From Acidobacteriaceae bacterium (lineage in GTDB: Bacteria > Acidobacteriota > Terriglobia > Terriglobales > Acidobacteriaceae), in NCBI GenBank assembly GCA_025352065.1, contig JANXUC010000178.1, positions 1 through 64,000 on the forward strand: 64,000 bases of DNA. The letters are read 5' to 3'. This document shows positions 42,401-49,458 of the stretch, one piece after another. Under the pieces are notes generated by a model. The model did not search any database, had not been told where the DNA came from, and saw only the letters and a list, made by a program, of their open reading frames with translations. Made by a program: the position numbers and the translations under genes. The first letter of the stretch is position 1. Each line of letters begins with the position of its first letter.

Positions 42401-42987
42401 CATTTTGCGGGTATATCGCCGGAATTGCGTGCACCAGTTCCTACGGTACGACGGAGAGAGACTGGTTAGGCAAATTCCTGCGAAGCGTCACTGGCGAGGA
42501 ACGCGCGATGTGGGCCTACGGCGTTGCAGACAGCCTGAAAGTGATGACGCCCGAGGCGGTCCAGCAAGCATGGAGCAGCTGGATAAGGAACTATTGGAAC
42601 CGAAGGTTAGACGGCATTCCGGTGCCACTCACAGGCACTGAGGCAGGCCAAATGCTTGATTGGGCTCTACACTTGGGAGCGGCGTTTTCCGAGGCTGTAG
42701 AAATGTTGTGCAGAGGAGAGAAACCTGAGACGCAACATAATTTTGTTTACGAAGAACTGGCAAACGCGGAGTTGCGTCATGAGTTTCCGAAAGCGGCATC
42801 ACAGTTCATGCTTTTGTTGCTCAAGATTGAAGGTCATTCCTACTTCGATTTTAATGCCGTTGATGGGTTTGTGAGGGAGATGAAAACCGCTGCAGGGACG
42901 AGGGCAGCGCTAGTGGAGATTTGCGAGCAGCTCGCGTTGCTGGGTTATAGCAACGCAGGAGAGTTGAGGAAGTTTGTGCAAGGGTGA
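39412..42987 (+). CDS. SIR2-domain protein resembling defence-associated sirtuins (DSR/DUF4020 type)
   Basis: A protein of 1192 residues starting MWISDVDFPDELIRAQ. Residues 20-280 form a SIR2-like NAD-binding fold: FAGSGVS (24-30), TTNFD with N120, and AHIHGS with the probable catalytic H159, followed by LFVGYSHSD. The remaining 900 residues are helical, probably repeat-like, with no recognised enzyme domain. Architecture and length match anti-phage sirtuins that deplete NAD+ on infection; this role is inference. The frame is open from 39295, but the first 36 codons come from repeat copy B. There is no Shine-Dalgarno; TACGAT lies seven bases before the ATG. Neighbours are two toxin-antitoxin pairs. 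Confidence 0.85.
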   Translation: MWISDVDFPDELIRAQRGGRLAVFAGSGVSRPEPSSYPDFAGLVEVVAKGTVLELEKDKKPEDRFLGRLASSGVLVHKKVKEILSKPEAKPCSLHRDLLRLFVDESKGREGSKVRLVTTNFDVLFEQAAKELFPGAQPEVFHASALPTGKSFYGIAHIHGSVEKSAERLVLTDGDFGKAYLTEGWATRFLLNVFQESTVLFVGYSHSDTVMQYLARGMPAADAASPHRFALVKDGESGVDWELLGVTPVVFPDGGPPNAYSALERVLDGWANRCGMTVLDHAQEIERLVQQPFDLLSKGDLNYLSVECRKLPGVNFFIQHAKELHWLDWAANDGLLNGIFRVNQASTAVDQRFASWFADKFVCKEPDEAMVAMRDHGGEIAEVLWSHIGFAFHRGAASQRGLQLWIPELIRFAPRGSRYDLLEYALRARELPQDEDLVKQLFWHLTRPEVNARPSPEWNERFELKTVGSSYWLNHAWHALVEPHLDSVGEWLLILANCHIEQAYLLKHTYEKNAETRTDDQDFDLVGFDPIEVVQSADHDPKVKILAVIARRSLQWSIANKPLCSSYFIEKWRSSKYSLLRRLALFGIADSPGWEPDRAVRMLLEQDLLYPRSEKAEVFRVLKRKYANASPSIRQEILQRTLAGANWLDERSTSYAIFNLLSWLSEAAPECAETSRQLGEFASKHPNYTRREHPDRDVQIGSVGFHAPKSPLTIEQITAMNEKAFLELWTRTLEFSFDGPDREGIEATLYGAMKSDPDWGVRFAVSLNAEAAVEDRIWRTIVNGWTRADLSDANWKAVLELLRERPTLYETTTRELAELLHVGCSKEACFIPEALFGSALETSVELWRVCKELPARLGGSQDWLQVAINEPAGVVVQFWFDALLRVRRAAGESWNGIPVEYKALLDSVVHGETYSDEIGRVIVASRLRFFYALDKPWASQIITPLLSFSGDDKKALQAWHGFLPWSGWAEEMLPGLMPCFEGAFSKVHSEFGEQRESFCGYIAGIACTSSYGTTERDWLGKFLRSVTGEERAMWAYGVADSLKVMTPEAVQQAWSSWIRNYWNRRLDGIPVPLTGTEAGQMLDWALHLGAAFSEAVEMLCRGEKPETQHNFVYEELANAELRHEFPKAASQFMLLLLKIEGHSYFDFNAVDGFVREMKTAAGTRAALVEICEQLALLGYSNAGELRKFVQG

Positions 42988-43165
42988 GACTGTTGCGGGC
43001 AGAGCGAGTGGCGCCCTAGCAAAGAACGCAAGCGCGGGGCTCCGGAAATCTCTGGTTGTGGAATGGAGATCAAAAGCGTGAAAGAGTCGGCCACCCGCCG
43101 GGGTACTGTCTGTCCCGGCACTTCCCAACTCCTGCCGCAGATGCCATCGCTTACACTCAAACCAC

Positions 43166-44074
43166 ATGCTCAACCGGGGATACGCCTATACCACAATCAT
43201 CAGCAGCAAATATCACGGACGAACCCTGCTCTCCCACTTGGCAAGCCTTTACCCACACTCCGCCCCACAAGTCTGGCAAGAAAAACTGAACAACGGCGAA
43301 GTCACCGTCAACGGCGTCACTGCCACTGGAAGCGAATCGCTCACCTCAGGCCAAACCATGGTCTGGAACCGTCCACCCTGGATCGAACCAGACGCTCCTC
43401 AGCACTTCGAAGTCCTGTTTCAGGACCCGCATCTGTTGGCCGTCAACAAACCTGGTGGGCTGCCCACCCTCCCCGGCGGCGGTTTCATGGAAAACACCCT
43501 GCTGCGCCTGGTGCAAAAACAAACCCCCAACGCAAACCCTGTGCATCGGTTGGGCCGAGCCACTACGGGCATTGTGCTCTTCGCCAAAACACCGCAGGTG
43601 GCCTCTCAACTATTCGCAAACTGGAACACGCCTAGAATTCACAAAATCTACCGAGCGCTGGCTCAAGGCATGGCACAGCACGACGCCTATGAAATTCTCA
43701 CACCCATCGGCCTTGTGCCGCACCCGCGCATCGGTTCCGTGTGGGCCGCCAACCCAAGTGGCAAACCGTCAAGGTCACTGGCGAAAGTGATCTCACGGGC
43801 GCCAAGCAGCACTGCAAGCACCACAACATTTGAGGTAAGCCTAAAGTCGGGCCGCCCTCATCAAATCAGAATTCATCTGGCATCCATCGGCCATCCCCTG
43901 GTGGGTGATCCTCTGTACGGCTTCACCGGCCAGCCGCTTGAAAATCTCCCCGGCCTCCCGGGCGATGGAGGATATTTGCTGCACGCCCAATTTTTGAAAT
44001 TCGACCACCCCATCACCGGAGAACCAATCAATCTTGAGGCAGCTTTGCCGTCTGGATTCTCATCGCATCCGTAG
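43166..44074 (+). CDS. RluA-family pseudouridine synthase-like protein (atypical active site)
   Basis: A 302-residue protein with an N-terminal S4-like RNA-binding domain (about 15-65, WQEKLNNGEVTVNGV) and an RluA/RsuA catalytic fold (LLAVNKPGGLPTLPGG; SGRPHQIRIHLASIGHPLVGD). The key motif HRLDxxTSG reads HRLGRATTG here, so the catalytic Asp is replaced by G130. The codon is ggc, with good surrounding sequence, so this is not a read error that can be seen. A subgroup with HRLGRxT may exist in other lineages. Activity is therefore uncertain. The ATG has no obvious ribosome-binding site. Confidence 0.87.
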   Translation: MLNRGYAYTTIISSKYHGRTLLSHLASLYPHSAPQVWQEKLNNGEVTVNGVTATGSESLTSGQTMVWNRPPWIEPDAPQHFEVLFQDPHLLAVNKPGGLPTLPGGGFMENTLLRLVQKQTPNANPVHRLGRATTGIVLFAKTPQVASQLFANWNTPRIHKIYRALAQGMAQHDAYEILTPIGLVPHPRIGSVWAANPSGKPSRSLAKVISRAPSSTASTTTFEVSLKSGRPHQIRIHLASIGHPLVGDPLYGFTGQPLENLPGLPGDGGYLLHAQFLKFDHPITGEPINLEAALPSGFSSHP

Positions 44075-44111
44075 GTGCACGGCGCGAACCAAATCAGGGT
44101 GGCCGGATGCT

Positions 44112-44136
44112 CCACCCTTGGCTTTTCAAAGGTGGG
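44112..44136 (+). terminator. Hairpin after the RluA-like gene
   Basis: CCACCCTTG pairs with CAAAGGTGG (one mismatch) around GCTTTT. No long T-tract follows, so its strength is uncertain. It resembles the hairpin at 37558-37584. Confidence 0.45.
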
Positions 44137-44208
44137 CGGGCCTAGGTACGCCGTCCTTGGTTACTTGCCGTTACGGCGCCCTTCCTAGAAGCTGGGATAG
44201 GCGCCTTC

Positions 44209-45639
44209 ATGACGAACTCCACTCCTGTGCTGCCTTTCGCCGCTGGTCCCAACACGCTTCGGCAGAGGCTCGTCTCGATCCCCGAAATCTGGAAGAGATC
44301 TCTCATCGCAGTCTTTGGGCTGGCTTTCGCCTTCGCCACGGCCATTTTCTCGACTGTGATGCGGGACTCGGGAAATGTTGTGGCTACTGCTGTCCTGGCC
44401 GGGGCCTCCCTGCTGCTGGCAGTTTGGGTGGGAATCGCTACCGTCCCTTATCTGGCGGGGCGCGTGGTTTCGGGCGGGCGCTGGCAGGATGCCTTCGACT
44501 TTGAGGTTACTCGGGCCGGGATGATCTACGTGCTGACCACGTTGCTGATTGGCGTGGCGGCGCTCAATACCGGGAACAACTTGCTCTATCTAATCGTTTC
44601 CGCAATGCTGGCGGCAATTCTGGTTTCGGGAGTGTGTTCCGGCCTGATATTGAGCGATTTGGAGTTAGAAGTGACCCTGCCGAGGCATGTGTTTGCTGGT
44701 GAGTCAGTCCGTGGAAGCGTGGTGATCCGGAAGCGGCGCCGAGGCTTGCCCTCTCTCTCTGTGACGCTTGCGCCTCCCAGGCCCGGCAAGCAGCGGGAAC
44801 GATGGAAAGCGGTGCGTGGAAGCTTTGCTTTTCCGCTCAACCGGCCCCCAGGAAACGAATGGCGGAAGGTCACGTGCTTGAAGATCAGGCGTATTCCCGA
44901 TGCGCCGCGCCTGCCTGGTGTTTTTGACGGAAGCCTCTACTTCGCAATGGTACCGGCCGCGTCTTCGGTGCGGGGAGAGCTCGACCTCAATTTCTCTCGT
45001 CGCGGTCTTTACCGCCAGGACGCCTTTACGCTGGCAACCGGCTTTCCCTTTGGCTTGCTCATCAAACGCCGCCGGATCGAGTTGAGTCGCGACGTGATCG
45101 TTTATCCGGCGCTGGACCGGACCAGGAACCTTTCTGGAATCCTGCCGCAATGCGCCGGGGAACAGGAAAGCGCTCGCGTAGGAGTAGGGCAAGATCTGGT
45201 GCGCATACGGGCCTACGTTCCGGGAGACTCTTCGCGCCATGTGGACTGGAAAGCGACGGCGAAATCGGGGTCGCTGAAAGTCCGCGAATACTCCCGCGAC
45301 GAGGAGCGACGATTTCGCATTGTCTTTGATAATCCCGCTCCGGGGCAGCTCTCCGAGGCGGAATACGAGCGGGGGGTTCAGGCTGCGGCGTCGGTGGCGT
45401 GGCAACTGGCAGAGCAGTCGGCCGATGTTTTATTTACCGCTCCGGGTCTAGGCAATTCTCGGGAAATTCATGAATTCTTGAGCTATTTGGCCACCGCTCA
45501 GCCTGCCGTGGGAGCCGACTTGCTGGCCGAGCTGGCAGGCTTCGGCGAGCAGAATCTTGTATTTACGGCGCGACCGCAAGCCGATATTCCTCCGGCTCTA
45601 GCCGCAAGCTCCTCGGTCTGCGATTTGCGGTCGGTTTAG
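44209..45639 (+). CDS. DUF58 domain protein with N-terminal membrane segments
   Basis: A 476-residue protein with three to four N-terminal helices (about 25-145) followed by the DUF58 domain, whose hallmark is GQDLVRIRAYVPGDSSRHVDWKATAKSG cut here at its centre, followed by LKVREYSRDEERRFRIVFD. The last 100 residues carry a vWA-like fold start (IVFDNPAPG) that lacks a full MIDAS. DUF58 proteins usually sit beside MoxR ATPases and vWA proteins; no MoxR gene is here. The ATG has GGATAGG upstream. Function unknown. Confidence 0.88.
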   Translation: MTNSTPVLPFAAGPNTLRQRLVSIPEIWKRSLIAVFGLAFAFATAIFSTVMRDSGNVVATAVLAGASLLLAVWVGIATVPYLAGRVVSGGRWQDAFDFEVTRAGMIYVLTTLLIGVAALNTGNNLLYLIVSAMLAAILVSGVCSGLILSDLELEVTLPRHVFAGESVRGSVVIRKRRRGLPSLSVTLAPPRPGKQRERWKAVRGSFAFPLNRPPGNEWRKVTCLKIRRIPDAPRLPGVFDGSLYFAMVPAASSVRGELDLNFSRRGLYRQDAFTLATGFPFGLLIKRRRIELSRDVIVYPALDRTRNLSGILPQCAGEQESARVGVGQDLVRIRAYVPGDSSRHVDWKATAKSGSLKVREYSRDEERRFRIVFDNPAPGQLSEAEYERGVQAAASVAWQLAEQSADVLFTAPGLGNSREIHEFLSYLATAQPAVGADLLAELAGFGEQNLVFTARPQADIPPALAASSSVCDLRSV

Positions 45640-45666
45640 CCGGATAGTCCTGGCGATTGGGCGACA

Positions 45667-45686
45667 GGTTACTTTGGTTACTTTGG
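45667..45686. repeat. Two tandem GGTTACTTTGG sites upstream of a membrane protein gene
   Basis: GGTTACTTTGG occurs at 45667-45677 and 45676-45686, sharing two bases. The same core appears at 46926-46939 (palindromic) and 47177-47191. They could be binding sites for one regulator. Confidence 0.45.
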
Positions 45687-45773
45687 CCACGCCCTTCGGT
45701 ACTGATACCTTCGAATCCAGCGAAATTCCCCCACGTTGAGTGGAAGTTTCGGCGCGGTTCGGAGGAGAACCCG

Positions 45774-46652
45774 ATGGCGTCACTTCTTACTGTATCGAAC
45801 GCTTTGTGGACTGCCCAGCCCTTGTTGGAGGGCGCTGTAGCGTACTCCCTCTGGCGGCGCAATCTGCACAAGGATTTTCCATTCTTCTTTGGCTATATGC
45901 TGGCCCAGATCGCGATGTTTACGGCCCTGTTTCCAATTTACAACTGGTCTTCCGACGTCTTCTTCCACCGCTACTGGTACTACTTGAATTGGGGAACTAC
46001 GGCGATCGGTATCGCGCTAGGTTTCAGGGTATTGCACGAGATTTCCATGGAAGTTTTCCGGCCCTTCCACACGCTTAAAGACCTGGGTACAATGCTATTC
46101 CGCTGGGCTGCGTTGGTCATGCTGCTGGTGGGTGTTGTGGTTGCGGCGTCGGCGACATCCAATGTTCTTATCATAGAGCAAGTGGTGGTTGCCATTCAGC
46201 GCTGTTTGCTCCTGGCGCAGATGGGTTTGGTTCTCTTCCTTCTCATGTTTTCCTCATACCTGCGCCTGCACTGGAGGCATCGTAGTTTCGGGCTTGCACT
46301 GGGGTTCGGATTGGTCGCAACGGCAGAAGTCGTCACGTATGCGCTGATGCTGAATGACAAGGGCTATGTCTCTGCCGGCGCAGCCTCGCTAGTACTGACG
46401 TTGTCGTATGATCTCGCCCTCGCGGTTTGGCTTACCTACTGCTGGATCGCATGCCCGGTAACGGTTGCCGAATCTACGCGCGTGAAGACGCAGCGCTGGG
46501 ATCGCGGATTGACGGAGATTCAACACCCGGCGCCCGCCGAATCGCTAATTCCAATGTTCGAGGACATGGTCGCGAGGGCTCTGGCGAGGTCGTCGCCGAT
46601 CCTTCCTGTGGAAGACGCTCCCTTAGTGCAGCGAACAGCTGCAGGGCAATAG
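45774..46652 (+). CDS. Multi-pass membrane protein, unknown function
   Basis: A 292-residue protein from the ATG at 45774 with GGAGGAG upstream; the frame opens earlier at 45657 without support. About seven hydrophobic segments span residues 10-240 (for example FFFGYMLAQIAMFTALFPIY, AALVMLLVGVVVAASATS, GLVLFLLMFSSYL). The soluble C-terminal 50 residues follow. No catalytic motif or named family was recognised; similar proteins of about seven helices occur widely in acidobacteria. It begins 135 bases after the DUF58 gene. Confidence 0.75.
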   Translation: MASLLTVSNALWTAQPLLEGAVAYSLWRRNLHKDFPFFFGYMLAQIAMFTALFPIYNWSSDVFFHRYWYYLNWGTTAIGIALGFRVLHEISMEVFRPFHTLKDLGTMLFRWAALVMLLVGVVVAASATSNVLIIEQVVVAIQRCLLLAQMGLVLFLLMFSSYLRLHWRHRSFGLALGFGLVATAEVVTYALMLNDKGYVSAGAASLVLTLSYDLALAVWLTYCWIACPVTVAESTRVKTQRWDRGLTEIQHPAPAESLIPMFEDMVARALARSSPILPVEDAPLVQRTAAGQ

Positions 46653-46925
46653 CGTCGGCCATTCGCCCGTTGTGGCCTAAACTCAACCGTTTTTCTGATT
46701 TCCCCGGGTCGCTTATGGGAGACGCCAGTCTCCTGGCTTCTTTTTTTCAAATCCAAGATCAAAGCTGAGCAATTGTGCTTCCGGAAACACTGGTGTCGAA
46801 GCGGCGATGCGGGAGTGGCGTCGCACCAGTTCGAGCCGTAAGGGCTCTAAGAAGAATGGCTTAGCCGCGAGCCGGTGGTGCCGACGCGGCAACTGAGTAC
46901 AAAAATTCTTGCTTGCGTTAGCGTG

Positions 46926-46939
46926 GTTACTTTGGTAAC
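46926..46939 (+). promoter_or_regulatory. GTTAC-TTTG-GTAAC palindrome
   Basis: A perfect inverted repeat of five bases around TTTG, 52 bases upstream of the small secreted protein start. The half-site recurs three more times between 45.6 and 47.2 kb. Confidence 0.45.
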
Positions 46940-46943
46940 AATG

Positions 46944-46972
46944 AATGCCCGCGCTGTTGTGGCGCGGGCATT
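46944..46972 (+). promoter_or_regulatory. Perfect 11-bp hairpin just before a ribosome-binding site
   Basis: AATGCCCGCGC and GCGCGGGCATT enclose TGTTGTG. The hairpin ends four bases before AAAGGAG of the Cys-rich peptide gene. It could be an mRNA stabiliser, an attenuator, or a processing signal. Confidence 0.55.
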
Positions 46973-46990
46973 TAAAGGAGAACACCAACC

Positions 46991-47131
46991 ATGAAGCATT
47001 CTCTGCGAGTTACTCTACTGCTGTGTGGTCTGGTGGGTGCCTTTGTCGTCGGAGCTGTTACGAGCAGCTCAGCGATTCTAGGTGGCCCAGTTTGTCCAGA
47101 ACGCGGTTGTTGCCGAGGCACAAATTGCTAA
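46991..47131 (+). CDS. 46-residue Cys-rich secreted peptide
   Basis: The frame encodes MKHSLRVTLLLCGLVGAFVV followed by GAVTSSSAILGGPVCPERGC and CRGTNC. A signal peptide of about 28 residues leaves a short mature peptide with four cysteines (C35, C40, C41, C46), enough for two disulphides. AAAGGAG lies ten bases upstream, and a strong terminator follows at 47241, so the unit is well delimited. Function unknown; possibilities are a secreted signalling or antimicrobial-type peptide or a metal-binding peptide. No export or modification genes are adjacent. Confidence 0.65.
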   Translation: MKHSLRVTLLLCGLVGAFVVGAVTSSSAILGGPVCPERGCCRGTNC

Positions 47132-47240
47132 AGCTCGGCAACAGTTATCTTGCTTTGACAGTTCGTACTTGAGCAAGATTACTTTGGTCACATTCAGAAT
47201 CCTTGCACTCGACTTCGAGTCATCTTGGCCCCAAGGAATT

Positions 47241-47278
47241 GGCCGGAGAGGCAAACGCCTCCCGGCCATAATTTTTTT
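47241..47278 (+). terminator. Strong rho-independent terminator
   Basis: GGCCGGAGAGGC and GCCTCCCGGCC pair with a single bulged A around AAAC and are followed by ATAATTTTTTT. It ends the small Cys-rich gene's transcript, just before the convergent YyaL-type gene stop. Confidence 0.88.
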
Positions 47279-47284
47279 AGCGGT

Positions 47285-49396
47285 TTAGAGTAGGGCGCGC
47301 AGAACTGCGGGGTCCGAGGTCGGAGGTTGGCAGGTGAACCCGCTGCACACCACCGCGAGTGCCTCTCCCTTGCCGATGCCGGGAAGATTCGGAATGGTTT
47401 CTATCAGCGCGGGTGGGAGAGCTTTTGCGGCAGCATCGGCTGTACCGATTCGAACGACAGACTTGTTGATGGCATAGCTCGCCGATGCAGCTTGAGTCAG
47501 CTGATCGGCAAGATCTCCTTCGCCGACAATGACGATCTGGGTTTCCGGGTATGCAAGATGGACGGCGGCTAGGCCGTAGGTTCCCGCGAAGATACCGTAT
47601 TGTCCCGCAACTCCCGCGAGTAGTTCGAGTGTTTGCTCGGCCTTGTCGTGATAGCTCGTTTCCTGCGTGTAGGTGTGCAGACGGCAGAGGACGATGGCAG
47701 CGGCTGGATTGCCTGCTGGCGTGGGCGAATCCTGGAACGGCTTGCGGCGCGTGCCGAGAACGCCGAGGTTCGCTTGCTCTGTATTGGTTGCGCTATCGAA
47801 AAAGCCGCCTCCGGTCGCATCGAAAAACTTTTCGATCATGGCATCGCCGATGGCGCGTGCCGATGAGAAGTAATGCATTTGACCTGTGGCTTCGTACGCG
47901 TCCAGACAAGCTCCGGCTACGAAAGCGTAGTCCTCCAGCATGCCGGGGATTTCGCGATGTTCCGCTTGTGGATCGGAATAGGCGATAACGTGCAGCAAGC
48001 CTCGCTCCGGCTGCCAGGCGGCGGTCAAAATGCGGTCGAGCGTCTTCAGGGCAAAATCTTTTGCGGATTCTAGCTGAAGGACGCGCGCCGCTTCTAAATA
48101 GGCGGAAACGCAAAGTCCGTTCCACCCGGAGTACACCGTCTTGTCGACGTATGGGGTTGGGCGGAGGAGTCGAGCCTCGTAAAGCTTCTTTTTTGCGGAA
48201 TCGAGAAGCTGGGTGACTTTTGCGGCATCCAGCTTCAGGCGCCGCGCTATTTCTTCGACAGAAGCGCGTTGGTAAAGTACATTCTTGGCGGGATTATGAT
48301 GCATTTCTCCGATTTCATTGATGTCGTAGCGCAGGCACGCGGCCTCGGCTTCTTCTTGGTCTAGAACGGCTAGAGCCTCGGAGCGAGTCCAGGTGAAGTA
48401 GTCGCCGTCGTCGTCCATGGAATCGTCGGCATCCTGCGAAGCATAAAATCCACTCTGCTCGCGGTCGGAGAGCCACTCGTCCATCCAGCGGATGATGTCT
48501 TTAGCAACGTCGGCAAAAAATTGATTACCGCTGGCTTGAAAAGCGTGCACGTAGTTTTTGAGCAGCTCCGAATTGTCGTAGGACATTTTTTCGAAGTGCG
48601 GCACGATCCACTTTTCGTCGACCGAGTAGCGGTGAAACCCGCCTGCTAGCTGGTCGTACACGCCACCGCGGGCCATGCTTTCCAGCGTGTGCAGGTAGAG
48701 ATCCTTGGCGCGGTCATCTTTGTGGCGGGCTGCGTGGTCGATCAATAGATCGAATGCCGCTGGATGGGGAAACTTTGGCGCATGCCCGAAACCGCCGTTG
48801 CGCGCATCGTGAGCTGCAATCGCCGATTCCACAATTGCTTGAATGACGTTGGGCGAGAAATCGGCGTCGCGCCCGGTGAACGATTCGGCTTGTTGCATCG
48901 CGCTGACGACCTTCTCGGCCTGCTCTGTGACTTCGTCCGTCTTCTCGCGGTAAGCACTGGCGATAGAGAGCAGCACACGTCGAAAACCGGGACGCCCATG
49001 TTGATCGAGAGGAGGGAAGTAGGTTCCTCCGTAAAACGGTTTGCCGTCAGGAGTTAGAAATCCGGTGAGCGGCCAACCGCCCTGACCGCTGACCGCGCTT
49101 ATAGCCGCCTGATAGCGGCTGTCGATGTCTGGACGCTCGTCGCGATCCACCTTTACGGCGACGAAATTGTCGTTGATGATTTTGGCGACTTCGGGATCGT
49201 CGTAAGATTCGCGATCCATTACGTGACACCAGTGGCACCACACGGCGCCAATATCCAGCAAAATTGGCTTGTTTTCGCGGCGTGCAGTTGCGAACGCATC
49301 CTCATTCCATTCTCTCCATTGCACGGGTTGGTGCATGGCGCTGCGCAGGTAGGCGGAGGAGGCTTTCGCGAGGGCGTTCAAGGATTCCGTGGTCAT
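47285..49396 (-). CDS. YyaL/SSP411-type thioredoxin-domain protein
   Basis: A 703-residue protein (DUF255 family). The N-terminal thioredoxin-like domain contains VWCHWCHVMDRESYDDPEVA with C54 and C57 in a CxxC arrangement, and LTGFLTPDGKPFYGGTYFPP. The C-terminal 500 residues form an (alpha/alpha)6 barrel like N-acylglucosamine epimerases and cellobiose epimerases (YDQLAGGFHRYSVDEKWIVP, PHFEKMSYDNSELL). It is widely conserved; eukaryotic relatives are spermatogenesis-linked. The biochemical role is not established. It is cytoplasmic by sequence (no signal) and appears to be a single-gene unit. Confidence 0.93.
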   Translation of the reverse strand: MTTESLNALAKASSAYLRSAMHQPVQWREWNEDAFATARRENKPILLDIGAVWCHWCHVMDRESYDDPEVAKIINDNFVAVKVDRDERPDIDSRYQAAISAVSGQGGWPLTGFLTPDGKPFYGGTYFPPLDQHGRPGFRRVLLSIASAYREKTDEVTEQAEKVVSAMQQAESFTGRDADFSPNVIQAIVESAIAAHDARNGGFGHAPKFPHPAAFDLLIDHAARHKDDRAKDLYLHTLESMARGGVYDQLAGGFHRYSVDEKWIVPHFEKMSYDNSELLKNYVHAFQASGNQFFADVAKDIIRWMDEWLSDREQSGFYASQDADDSMDDDGDYFTWTRSEALAVLDQEEAEAACLRYDINEIGEMHHNPAKNVLYQRASVEEIARRLKLDAAKVTQLLDSAKKKLYEARLLRPTPYVDKTVYSGWNGLCVSAYLEAARVLQLESAKDFALKTLDRILTAAWQPERGLLHVIAYSDPQAEHREIPGMLEDYAFVAGACLDAYEATGQMHYFSSARAIGDAMIEKFFDATGGGFFDSATNTEQANLGVLGTRRKPFQDSPTPAGNPAAAIVLCRLHTYTQETSYHDKAEQTLELLAGVAGQYGIFAGTYGLAAVHLAYPETQIVIVGEGDLADQLTQAASASYAINKSVVRIGTADAAAKALPPALIETIPNLPGIGKGEALAVVCSGFTCQPPTSDPAVLRALL

Positions 49397-49458
49397 AAAT
49401 CTCCAGAAGGCGGATTACGTTCTATTATAGAAACTAAATAAGGAGCGATACTCTTGAG

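Larger units (their letters stand above)
46653..46990. other. 338-base leader of the small Cys-rich gene
   Basis: It contains the palindromic GTTACTTTGGTAAC at 46926-46939, a perfect 11-bp hairpin at 46944-46972, and a 17-codon frame beginning at the ATG 46941 whose TGA overlaps the next gene's ATG. Nothing was recognised in the first 250 bases. Confidence 0.5.
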
